This document shows, piece after piece, positions 8,910-16,829 of a stretch of 64,000 nucleotides of DNA. The DNA is from Terriglobales bacterium (GTDB taxonomy: Bacteria; Acidobacteriota; Terriglobia; Terriglobales; Acidobacteriaceae). Position 1 is the stretch's first letter. Every line of letters begins with the position of its first letter. The notes under the pieces are model-generated. The model was not told the DNA's origin, ran no database searches, and saw only the letters and a list, made by a program, of their open reading frames with translations. The DNA lies in the NCBI GenBank assembly GCA_035567895.1, contig DATMPC010000083.1, positions 1-64,000 of the forward strand, written 5' to 3'. Position numbers and translations under genes: made by a program.

Positions 8910-9974
8910 ATGCCAGCCATGAAACAGCGCATCTCTCTTCTGATAGCAGTTACGGTGGGCGTGGGCGCAATCGCGATTGCGCTGCATGCCAGCGACCCAA
9001 GCGCAACTTATACCACTCGTACTCTGGCCCTTCCCGATCACGGCAAGGGAACCATCACCATGGATTACATCGCCTATGATCCCAAAACGGGATACGTGTG
9101 GGTTCCGGCGATCAACATTGGTTCGGTGGATGTGGTGGACACCAGCAACGACTCCGTCCGTGAGATCTCGGGCTTTCCCACCAACGAAGCGGAATGGGGA
9201 GGGCGAAAGCGCGTTCAGGGACCCAGTGGAGTGTCGATTGGGGACGGCGTGGTGTACATCAGCGACCGGGCCGACTCGAGCGTGTGCGCCGTCGATGAAA
9301 AGACACTTGCGCGCAAGAGCTGTGGACACATCGATTCCACGCCCGATGGCGTAGTCTACGTGGCGCCCACGAAGGAAGTCTGGGTCACCGTGCCGCGCGA
9401 CAAGTCTGTGCGCATTCTGGATAGTCAGACTTTGAATCAGAAAGAAAAACTGACCTTCGACGGTCAGCCTGAGGGATACGCAGTCGATGCCAAGCGTGGC
9501 CGGCTCTACATGAATTACGAGGACAAGGACCTGACGACCGCCATCGATCTTAAGACGCATAAGACCGTCGCGAAGTGGCCGTCATCATGCGGCGCGGACG
9601 GCCCCCACGGTATATCACTAGATCAGGACACAGGCTTCCTGTTCGTTGCCTGCAGCACGCAGGCCGAGGTTCTGGATGCGGGACACAATGGAGAGAAGTT
9701 ATCGTCGATCGACACCGGCAACGGCGTCGATGACCTGAGCTACTCGCCTGCCACTCACACCCTCTATGTGGGCGCTGCCCGAGACGCGCGGCTCACGGTC
9801 GCGCGAGTTGACGCCGGAGGAAAGCTGAGCTTGATTGCACAAGTACCGACTCACGAAGGCGCTCGCAGTGCAGTCGTGACGAAGGACGGCACGGTCTATC
9901 TAGCTCACTCGAATCTCGGTCAACTGCCAGGGTTGATCGTGGTGTCCCCGAATGGGAATACCCCGCAGCACTAA
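8910..9974 (+). CDS. Secreted YVTN-type beta-propeller protein (copy D)
   Basis: 354 residues. The ATG at 8910 follows AGGATG by 5 bases; a second ATG at 8919 begins the signal peptide directly (MKQRISLLIAVTVGVGAIAIALHAS) but is 14 bases from that site. Blades include MDYIAYDPKTGYVWVPAINIGSVDVVD, GVVYISDRADSSVCAVD, EVWVTVPRDKSVRILD, GRLYMNYEDKDLTTAIDLKTHKTV, GFLFVACSTQAEVLDA and TLYVGAARDARLTVARVD. It is more divergent than copies A, B and C from one another. It is divergent from the solute-binding protein block and preceded by the paired inverted repeats at 8795-8847. No catalytic motif is visible; role unknown. Confidence 0.84.
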   Translation: MPAMKQRISLLIAVTVGVGAIAIALHASDPSATYTTRTLALPDHGKGTITMDYIAYDPKTGYVWVPAINIGSVDVVDTSNDSVREISGFPTNEAEWGGRKRVQGPSGVSIGDGVVYISDRADSSVCAVDEKTLARKSCGHIDSTPDGVVYVAPTKEVWVTVPRDKSVRILDSQTLNQKEKLTFDGQPEGYAVDAKRGRLYMNYEDKDLTTAIDLKTHKTVAKWPSSCGADGPHGISLDQDTGFLFVACSTQAEVLDAGHNGEKLSSIDTGNGVDDLSYSPATHTLYVGAARDARLTVARVDAGGKLSLIAQVPTHEGARSAVVTKDGTVYLAHSNLGQLPGLIVVSPNGNTPQH

Positions 9975-10050
9975 AGAGCCAATAGCTTAACAAATCTTTT
10001 CACAAGTTATTGTCTCCAAATCACATTGCTTTATGACTTGCGAGCCGCAA

Positions 10051-11389
10051 CTAATCGACTGCAACTTTTGCTCTATTAACAAACTCATGCTCCTTAATTT
10101 CGAAGACTGGCGTTGCCACCGTGTTCTTGATCAAGAGCACCAGTAGACCGGCAGAAAGCAAGCTGATCAGCAGTACCGCCAAGCCCGGAGCAAACGCGTG
10201 ATAGTGCGTGCGCAAATAGCCGATCAAAAAAGGACCGGTGAATGCACCAAGGTGACCAACTGAATTTATGAAGCCTACGGACGCTGCGGCTGCGGTTTCG
10301 CCGAGCAGAGCCGTCGGCAACGACCAAAAGCAAGGTTGCCAGCTGTGTAGGCATCCTGCCAAAGCGCAAAAAAAAAATGATCTGCACAGGCAAGGAGAGA
10401 TTGAACGCCAATCCGACAAACAGAATTCCAGCTCCAACAAACAGCGGCAAAGCCGTGTGCCACCGCCGCTCACCGGTTTTATCTGAGTGCCATCCGACTG
10501 CAAGATCGGAGAGAAGAGCGACCAGATAAGGGAATATCGCAACGAGCGTAACTGTGAAAGTCGAGTAGCCGGAGACCCGTTTTAGGATGGTTGGAAACCA
10601 AATCGTAAAGCCATAGAGTCCCACGTCGCCGAAGAGGTACACGCCTCCGAGCATGATCACGCGTGCATCGAGGAGCACACGTCCAATTGACGCTGGAGCC
10701 GAGGTTCTCTTAATTCTTGCCTCCTCGTTGAGGGTATCGGCAAGCCATTCGCGCTCGTCTTCCCTTAGCCAACGAGCCTCTTGCGGACGATCTGTTAGAT
10801 AGAAATAGGTAGCGGTGCCAAGCAGGATTGCCGGTACGCCTTCCAGGATAAAGAGCCACCGCCAACCATTGAGTCCGAACCAGTGCACGCGAAGGATCAA
10901 CCCAGCTAACGGCGAACCAACGATGCTGGCGATCGGTATCCCAATCATGAAACCTGCAATTGCCTTTGCCCGATCTCGGGCGGGAAACCAATGCGTGAGA
11001 TAGACGATCACGCCAGGAAAGAACCCGGCCTCCGCCACCCCGAGAAGTAATCGGAGCGTAATAAACTGAGTTGGCGTATGCACAAGACTCGTGAGTGTGG
11101 TCACGAAGCCCCAGCACGCCAGAAGTCCAGAGATCAAAATGCGCGCACTCCAGCGTTCAACGAGTAGTGCACCCGGAATGGCGAGTAGCACATATCCCAA
11201 AAAGAACACGCCAGCGCCGAAACCGAATACCTGATCGCTGAACCCAAGATCTTGAGTCATCTCGAGACCGGCGTAGGCAACGTTAACTCGATCGAGAAAA
11301 CCGACAATATAAAGGATAAGAAGAAAAGGCAGGATCCGGCGCGCTACTCTAGCCGTGGTGCGCCTTGCTACGGCCGAATCCGAGTTCAT
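10051..11389 (-). pseudogene. MFS transporter, anion:cation symporter type, split by a frameshift at a 10-A tract
   Basis: The first frame (from 11389) encodes a normal major-facilitator start: RRILPFLLILYIVGFLDRVNVAYAGLEMTQDLGFS, loop LERWSARI, HWFPARDRAKAIAGFMIGIPIA, up to LPVQIIFF. The frame then runs into unrelated sequence, while the next frame carries the expected C-terminal half (CFWSLPTALLGETAAAASVGFINSVGHLGAFTGPFLIGY...) to a stop at 10051. The switch lies at the A10 run at 10368-10377 (T10 in the coding strand). Restored length, ~445 residues, is right for ACS-family carriers of organic acids and sugar acids. It may be a sequencing error, a phase-variable tract or a real inactivation. 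Its neighbours suggest uptake of a dicarboxylic or sugar acid. Confidence 0.85.
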
Positions 11390-11404
11390 GTTTGGTGCTC
11401 CAGG

Positions 11405-12496
11405 TCAGCGAGTCACTTCAATGCGCTGCGGAAGCGAGATTTCTGCTGCTATCGTCTCCCCGACTTCCGCTGTGGTCGCGGTTCCGCCCAGATCGGGAGT
11501 CTTTGGACCGCCCTGAGCGAGCACCTTTGCTACCGCCCGGTCGATCTCTTTAGCCGCTTCTCGCTGTCCCAGATGGTCGAGCATCATGGCTCCCGAACAA
11601 ATCTGAGCAATGGGATTGGCGATTCCCCTTCCAGCAATATCAGGAGCGGATCCGTGCACTGGTTCGAACATGGAGGGACACTCACCTTCGGGATTCAGAT
11701 TCGCGGACGGTGCAATGCCAATCGAGCCCACAACTGCCGCACCTAGATCGGAAAGGATGTCGCCGAAGAGATTTGAGCCCACTACTACATCGAATCGATC
11801 CGGATGCTGAACAAAATGGGCGGTAAGAATGTCGATGTGAAATTGGTCTGCGGTGACGTCCGGGAACTGAGACCGGATCTCGGCAAAACGCTCATCCCAA
11901 AATGGCATGGTGAAGACAATTCCGTTTGACTTCGTCGCCGAGGTGACGTGCTTCTTACGGGTTCTCGCCAGTTCAAATGCATAGCGGATGACTCTGTCGC
12001 ACCCACGCTTGGTAAAGACGGTCTGCTGAACAGCCAATTCCTCTTCAGTTCCAGAATACAGCCGACCTCCGATTTGGGAATACTCGCCTTCGTTGTTCTC
12101 GCGAACTACGCAAAAGTCGATCTCACCCGGTTTGAAGTTTTTGATCGGTGACTGAATGCCATGCAGAAGCTTCGCCGGGCGCAAATTTACGTACTGCTTA
12201 AAGCCGCGCCGAATCGGGATCAAAAGACCCCACAATGAAACGTGATCGGGGACTCCGGCAAAGCCTACGGCTCCGAGAAAGATAGCGTCGAAGGTTCGCA
12301 ACCGGTCGAGCCCATCCTCCGGCATCATTCGGCCTGTCTTCAGGAAGCGTTCGCAACTCCAATCGAAGTGCTTCCACGCAAAGCTGACATCGAACTTACG
12401 GCCGGCTGCCTCCAATACGCGTAGGCCTTCAGGCACGACTTCATGTCCTATGCCATCACCTTCAATGACCGCGATGTTGTATTTCTTCAAAATCAC
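11405..12496 (-). CDS. Tartrate/D-malate-type beta-decarboxylating dehydrogenase
   Basis: 363 residues of the isocitrate/isopropylmalate dehydrogenase family. Visible are the nucleotide-site start NIAVIEGDGIGHEVVPEGL, the substrate-loop region GFKQYVNLRPAKLL, CVVRENNEGEYSQIGGR (tartrate-dehydrogenase/D-malate-type ENNEGEYS), SNLFGDILSDLGAAVVGSIGIAPSAN and the C-terminal EPVHGSAPDIAGRGIANPIA. These carry the conserved acidic metal ligands and the NAD-binding loop. The frame begins with GTG at 12496, but a TTG at 12490 sits at better distance from AGGGAG, so translation may start there. The family oxidises D-malate, tartrate or isopropylmalate; lack of leu genes nearby and the MFS and MmgE/PrpD neighbours favour hydroxy-diacid catabolism. 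Confidence 0.88.
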   Translation of the reverse strand: MILKKYNIAVIEGDGIGHEVVPEGLRVLEAAGRKFDVSFAWKHFDWSCERFLKTGRMMPEDGLDRLRTFDAIFLGAVGFAGVPDHVSLWGLLIPIRRGFKQYVNLRPAKLLHGIQSPIKNFKPGEIDFCVVRENNEGEYSQIGGRLYSGTEEELAVQQTVFTKRGCDRVIRYAFELARTRKKHVTSATKSNGIVFTMPFWDERFAEIRSQFPDVTADQFHIDILTAHFVQHPDRFDVVVGSNLFGDILSDLGAAVVGSIGIAPSANLNPEGECPSMFEPVHGSAPDIAGRGIANPIAQICSGAMMLDHLGQREAAKEIDRAVAKVLAQGGPKTPDLGGTATTAEVGETIAAEISLPQRIEVTR

Positions 12497-12528
12497 TCCC
12501 TGCGAACAAAGGCGCTGAACGTTTGGCT

Positions 12529-14037
12529 TTATTGTTTACTCAGCAATAAAGCTAGCTCATCCACTCGAGCAGCAGTGTCGATAGTCTTCACGAAAGTAAC
12601 AAGCTGATCAGTTTTCTGTCGGGGCCATTCTGCATACTCTGCGCACCCTCTGAATTTCGCTTCAGCGTCTGCAAACGACATTGGGTTCGACGGACTGCCT
12701 TTCGCAAATTCTGCCCTGCCGGAAATGACTCGGCCATCCTTTAGATGGATCCTCAGTAGAGAGGTCATTTTGTCGAAGCCAGCGGCCTCAGCTTCGGGAT
12801 CAACGTAAAAGTTTATGCGCTGAATCATGGCCTGCACATCGGGGCGACGAGCTACTTCATCGGTAAATTCGCCCAGTCCAGCCTTTCGTTCCAGCAAAAG
12901 AATTGCGAGGCAAAACTCCATGCTGAATTTTGCCTGCAATCCAGTCTGCGGTTGATGATGCAGCAGAGTGGTCGTCATATTGTGGTTAGCGCCTATATCC
13001 ACCTTCTCCACTTGCGGTGCTCTGAGGTCATTGGTTTCGATCAGGCGAATGAGCTCAGTCATAGCCGGGTGCGTCAATGAACCAGAAGGATAGGGTTTCA
13101 GCGATATGCCGGGCGAAGCGAACGTCCATGGATTTCCGAGGCGATTGACGATCGCATCTGGATCGAAGGTTCCTCCCGCGGCGTGGAAGAACCCTCGTTC
13201 GGCCTCGAAGATGTTCCTTGCTGCCGTCCAGCCCAATCCTGCCAACTCAGCCGCGATGACTCCGCTCTCTGCTGCACGTCCGGCTTGAAAAGGCTTTGTC
13301 ATTGTTCCAAAGTTTTCGCGAAGTCCTCCGGATTCGCTTCCGGCAATACCGAAGGCGCTTAGCGTGCCCTGGTGATCGAGGCGCATTAGTTTGCCAGCTG
13401 CGGCGGCTGAACCGAATGCTCCACAAGTTCCTGTGGAATGGAAGCCGTCCTGGTAGTGGCGCGGCGAGATGGCCTCAGCAACCTTACACTCAACCTCCAC
13501 GCCGACCTGATAAGCGGTGAGAAAGTCTCTACCTGAAACTCCTGCACGTGCGGAGAGTGCCAGGATCGCAGGCAAGACTGGGACAGTAGGATGTACCAAC
13601 AAGCCATACACACGATCCTTGGCTGCCGACAATTGCGTGTCGTCAAAATCGTCGGCATGAATTGAAACTCCATTTACAAAAGCGGCGAAACGCGGAGCCG
13701 TTCGTAAATTTGATCCAATTACGACGGCTCGCTTATCGCCATTCGCGAAGCTCTCGACGTATCGCCGTGAGATATCACCCGTGTCTGCCATGGAACCGGC
13801 GAGCGCTAGTCCCAATCCGTCCAAGATCGATTTCTTGCCTAAATCGAGGACACCTTCGGGAATGTCGGCGTATTTGGTATTGGTGACAAACTTTGCCACA
13901 TAGTCGGTTAGGCCTGAAATCTTGGGGAAATTATCACTGCAAGCAGAACCTCCCGCCGGAGTCCGTTCAGCAGAGCTTCCTACAGCACTTGCAATGAACA
14001 CGCTGAGGGAAGCCTTGCCGAAATCACGCCGTAGCAT
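12529..14037 (-). CDS. MmgE/PrpD family protein with Tat-like signal
   Basis: 502 residues. The family includes 2-methylcitrate dehydratase, cis-aconitate decarboxylase and related enzymes. Family features are SILDGLGLALAGS, AFVNGVSIHADDFDDTQ, HPTVPVLPAILALSARAGVSG, GTCGAFGSAAAAGKLMRL, a lysine-rich LKPYPSGSLTHPAMT segment and the C-terminal GRVISGRAEFAKGSPSNPMSFADAEAKF. Unusually the N-terminus is MLRRDFGKASLSVFIASAVGSSA, a twin-arginine-like RRDFGKAS motif plus hydrophobic stretch, so the protein may be exported folded. The start at 14037 has AGGAGAGG at ideal distance. The gene is followed at short distance by the dehydrogenase and transporter genes, suggesting one organic-acid operon. Confidence 0.87.
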   Translation of the reverse strand: MLRRDFGKASLSVFIASAVGSSAERTPAGGSACSDNFPKISGLTDYVAKFVTNTKYADIPEGVLDLGKKSILDGLGLALAGSMADTGDISRRYVESFANGDKRAVVIGSNLRTAPRFAAFVNGVSIHADDFDDTQLSAAKDRVYGLLVHPTVPVLPAILALSARAGVSGRDFLTAYQVGVEVECKVAEAISPRHYQDGFHSTGTCGAFGSAAAAGKLMRLDHQGTLSAFGIAGSESGGLRENFGTMTKPFQAGRAAESGVIAAELAGLGWTAARNIFEAERGFFHAAGGTFDPDAIVNRLGNPWTFASPGISLKPYPSGSLTHPAMTELIRLIETNDLRAPQVEKVDIGANHNMTTTLLHHQPQTGLQAKFSMEFCLAILLLERKAGLGEFTDEVARRPDVQAMIQRINFYVDPEAEAAGFDKMTSLLRIHLKDGRVISGRAEFAKGSPSNPMSFADAEAKFRGCAEYAEWPRQKTDQLVTFVKTIDTAARVDELALLLSKQ

Positions 14038-14181
14038 GAACCTCTCCTGTGTTCTCCATCGACAAATGCGATCCCATTGGATCTCCTTGTTCTAATCTCA
14101 ACACGGCGGAGATTTCGCAGTTACTGTGAATGCACCGCTGCTGTAGGCTCAACTTCTCCTTCGTGTAGCAGTCTAGTCATT

Positions 14182-14313
14182 TGCAAGAGCCGGCTACAAC
14201 ATACTTCATCGGTCGGCAAGCTTAACAACAGGCAGGCGCACAGGGACATAGAACCGACATTAATTTTCTGTTTAGTGGACTTTTTGACCGTCGCGGATAC
14301 ATTGAGCAGTTCC
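14182..14313. repeat. Diverged direct repeat, copy 2 (leader-peptide region)
   Basis: Same-orientation partner of 8470-8602. The copies flank the 8.6-14 kb block, so that block plus one copy could have been inserted or duplicated by recombination between repeats, or the leader could simply be a family present many times in the genome. Confidence 0.8.
14222..14302 (-). CDS. Putative cysteine-rich leader peptide (copy 2)
   Basis: A 26-codon frame from the ATG at 14302 (GGAAC upstream) ends KLMSVLCPCAPACC, with four cysteines in the last eight residues. It pairs with the frame at 8508-8591: same initiation context, identical LMSVLC core, one in-frame codon shorter. The stop is 185 bases before the MmgE/PrpD gene, leaving room for an attenuator. 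The base after-stop block is also conserved with copy 1, and here a small downstream ATG frame (MTRLLHEGEV...) is probably just a remnant of that homology. Translation and regulatory role are inferred. Confidence 0.5.
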   Translation of the reverse strand: MYPRRSKSPLNRKLMSVLCPCAPACC

Positions 14314-14414
14314 AGACAAGACCGCACGTCGGCACCGAACCTAAAAGGAAATTAATCAGCAATTGGCGTTTGGCGGATTTATTGTGTCTTGCGACACACG
14401 CACGAGGAGAGCCG

Positions 14415-15317
14415 ATGATGGTGAGCAAAAAGGCGACACGAATTCTGACGGTTGTCCTTTGTGGATTGATTGCACCCATGCTTTGGACGGATGACGTTGC
14501 ACGCTACGCTGTTCATACGGGCGGCAAGATCGGTTTTATTGATCGCGACGGCAAAATGGTCATCGAGCCTCAGTTTGAGGACGCAATCCACTTTCAGGAC
14601 GGCGTTGCTTCTGTCAAAGCTGGCGGGAAATGGGGGTACATAGATCCAAGTGGAAAATGGGTCATCCCACCTCGCTACGATGAAGCTCGGACCTTTTATC
14701 AAGGATTGGGAACCGTCAGGCTGGGTAGCAAGTGGGGATACATAAATCGCGAAGGAAAGTGGGTGATCCCTCTTCGATACGACGTTGCGAAGAGCTTCGT
14801 AGATTCTGGAGTTTCCGGTGCTGAGCTCACGTTTGCCAGGGTGAAAAGCGGGAACCAATGGATGTTGATTGATACGAAAGGCAAGCCAGTGTTGAAGCCT
14901 CACGTCGATGAGTTAGGTCCTCTCGAGGAAGGCTTGGCTCCAGTGAGAGTCAAAGATAAATGGGGTTACATCGATAAGGATGGGCACTCGATAATCGAGT
15001 TCAAATATGAAAAGGCGCTGGGTTTCGGAGAAGGTTTGGCGCTCGTGAAACTAGACCAACGATGGGGCTTTATCGACAAAACCGGACAAACCGCTATCGA
15101 CTTCAAATACGAAGAAGCTGGGGAATTTGGCGAAGGTGTTGCTCCAGTAAGAATCAACGGCAAATGGGGCTACATAGACAAGACCGGTAAATTTGTGATT
15201 GAGCCTCAATTCGACGACGCTAAAACCTTCGCCGACGGACTGGGCGAGGTGCACGTACAACATCACGACGCATACGTCGATCATAACGGAGCTGTTGTGT
15301 GGCGGTCAGACGACTGA
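14415..15317 (+). CDS. WG-repeat protein, exported
   Basis: 300 residues from the ATG at 14415, behind GAGGAGAG; an in-frame start at 14370 has no ribosome site. After a signal peptide (ILTVVLCGLIAPMLW) the protein is built of about seven tandem WG (beta-hairpin) repeats of ~33-40 residues: KIGFIDRDGKMVIEP, KWGYIDPSGKWVIPP, KWGYINREGKWVIPL, QWMLIDTKGKPVLKP, KWGYIDKDGHSIIEF, RWGFIDKTGQTAIDF and KWGYIDKTGKFVIEP. Such repeats form solenoid or propeller-like surfaces of unknown role in bacteria. A small hairpin (TGTGTC/GACACA) lies at 14383-14398 just before the ribosome site. The next gene starts 28 bases downstream on the same strand. Confidence 0.86.
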   Translation: MMVSKKATRILTVVLCGLIAPMLWTDDVARYAVHTGGKIGFIDRDGKMVIEPQFEDAIHFQDGVASVKAGGKWGYIDPSGKWVIPPRYDEARTFYQGLGTVRLGSKWGYINREGKWVIPLRYDVAKSFVDSGVSGAELTFARVKSGNQWMLIDTKGKPVLKPHVDELGPLEEGLAPVRVKDKWGYIDKDGHSIIEFKYEKALGFGEGLALVKLDQRWGFIDKTGQTAIDFKYEEAGEFGEGVAPVRINGKWGYIDKTGKFVIEPQFDDAKTFADGLGEVHVQHHDAYVDHNGAVVWRSDD

Positions 15318-15345
15318 AACCCTGAAAAACGATGAGGAACTGTGC

Positions 15346-16104
15346 ATGCTAAGTCGCTCGCTCAAATTTGTGGTTTTTCTCTGTGCGTCCATTTCTGTTT
15401 CGGCGCAAGAGATTCCTTATACGCTACGCTTTGTCTCCGAATGGACCATCCCTCCTGCGCAACGTACCGCTTACATCAGCTACTTGGACCAAAACGTTAG
15501 ACCAGTGTTTGAGAAGCTCTCTGTCGACAGCACGGTGCTTAACTGGGGAATCTACACGACTGCTGTGTACGACGAGAACGGTTTCAGCAATGGTTACTGG
15601 TTTGAAGCCGCCACTATGGCTGGTATTGACAAGGTTCTGGCCCAGTTAGGGAGGCTGAAAGAGAGTCAGCTCATAACCGCTGACGTGAAACACCACGACA
15701 TGTTGCTCAGGACCACTTTGCGCCGTAGTAAAGAGGGCAGCGGGAAAGATGGCTACTACTATTTCAATTCAACGCTCCTGCAGCCTACCAAGCGCGATCA
15801 ATGGCGCCAATGGTGGGACAAGTACCAAAAGCCGATGTATGAACAATTTTTGGCCGATGGCCTTGTGAGTATGTATGAGATCGAGGCTGGGGAGATCCAT
15901 ACGATGGATCCGAGCTGGGTTTATCTAGCGTATGTTGCTCCAAGTGCCGAGGCTCTCGACAAAATCAATGCGGCATTCCAGGCGAGAGGAAGTAAGCGCA
16001 ACGCGGAAGAAAGCAGGGCAATCTCCGATGCGTACGATGCGGTGATAGTGCCTGGAACGCATCGCGATTATCTTGCCCATGCGAATAGCTACGGACAGAA
16101 ATGA
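15346..16104 (+). CDS. Exported protein of unknown function
   Basis: 252 residues from the ATG at 15346, preceded by GAGGAA; the frame extends upstream to 15199 but that would overlap the WG-repeat gene and lacks a signal. The N-terminal signal peptide is LKFVVFLCASISVSAQ. The mature protein shows two similar aromatic-rich halves, RFVSEWTIPPAQRTAYISYLDQNVRPVFEKL and FNSTLLQPTKRDQWRQWWDKYQKPMYEQFLADGLV, which resemble a duplicated dimeric alpha/beta-barrel (NIPSNAP/ABM-like) layout, though I cannot assign a family. It sits between the WG-repeat protein and a two-component system; its stop overlaps an ATG of the regulator frame. Confidence 0.75.
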   Translation: MLSRSLKFVVFLCASISVSAQEIPYTLRFVSEWTIPPAQRTAYISYLDQNVRPVFEKLSVDSTVLNWGIYTTAVYDENGFSNGYWFEAATMAGIDKVLAQLGRLKESQLITADVKHHDMLLRTTLRRSKEGSGKDGYYYFNSTLLQPTKRDQWRQWWDKYQKPMYEQFLADGLVSMYEIEAGEIHTMDPSWVYLAYVAPSAEALDKINAAFQARGSKRNAEESRAISDAYDAVIVPGTHRDYLAHANSYGQK

Positions 16105-16163
16105 TGTCTTTGGAACTAGGCAACCACGTTGACAGAGAACCGCGGCTCACCCATCATTTGGCG

Positions 16164-16829
16164 ATGCATCTCCTTCTCATCGAAGATGAACGTAAGGTGG
16201 CGAGCTTCATTGCGCGGTCGCTGCGCGAGAACGGCTATACAGTGGACGTAACGGAAACTGGTGAAAAGGGGCTTGAAATGGCAGGGCGGATCAATTACGA
16301 CGCCATCCTCCTAGACCTTCGCCTGCCCCGTATGACTGGCCTTCAAGTTTGTCGAGAGTTGCGGGACGCGGGAAATGAAAGTCCGATTCTCATGCTGACG
16401 GCGCGAAGTCTAGTTGAGCAGCGTGTGGAAGGGCTAGATGCCGGTGCCGATGACTATCTGACGAAGCCGTTTGCTATCGCGGAACTTCATGCTCGGGTCA
16501 GGGCTCTGACGCGGCGTGGCTTTCATAAAGGCGGAGCCAAGCTGCAGCGTGAGGATTTGGAGTTCGATCGCCAGAGAAGGCGGGTTACGCGTGCAAACGT
16601 CGAGATCCAGCTCACCTCGAAGGAACTCTCTCTTCTCGAACTTCTCCTGTTGCGGTCGCCTGAAGTGGTCGGCCGCACTGAAATTGTCGAGCAAGTGTGG
16701 TCTTACGGATTTGATACAGAAACCAATCTTGTCGAGGTATACATCAACCGTCTTCGCCAAAAGATTGATGCAGATCACAGCGTCAAGCTGATCCACACCG
16801 TACGTGGAGTCGGTTATCGACTAGGGTAG
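16164..16829 (+). CDS. Response regulator, OmpR/PhoB family
   Basis: 221 residues from the ATG at 16164, where the receiver domain begins (MHLLLIEDERKVASFIARSLRENGY); an in-frame ATG at 16101 overlapping the previous stop would add 21 residues foreign to the family. The phosphoacceptor aspartate is in AILLDLRLPRM (about residue 51), the conserved lysine in DYLTKPFAIAEL. The C-terminal winged helix runs from LEFDRQRRRVTRANVEIQLTSKELSLLELLL to VEVYINRLRQKIDADHSVKLIHTVRGVGYRLG. It acts as a phosphorylation-dependent transcription factor with the kinase encoded next, whose GTG start overlaps this stop by one base. Targets could include the propeller and efflux genes downstream. Confidence 0.94.
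   Translation: MHLLLIEDERKVASFIARSLRENGYTVDVTETGEKGLEMAGRINYDAILLDLRLPRMTGLQVCRELRDAGNESPILMLTARSLVEQRVEGLDAGADDYLTKPFAIAELHARVRALTRRGFHKGGAKLQREDLEFDRQRRRVTRANVEIQLTSKELSLLELLLLRSPEVVGRTEIVEQVWSYGFDTETNLVEVYINRLRQKIDADHSVKLIHTVRGVGYRLG

Noticed and set aside
14121-14327. Leftward 68-codon frame ending MTRLLHEGEVEPTAAVHSQ
   Set aside because: Overlaps the cysteine-rich frame in another frame; its second half aligns with the start region of the solute-binding protein only because the DNA repeat extends there.
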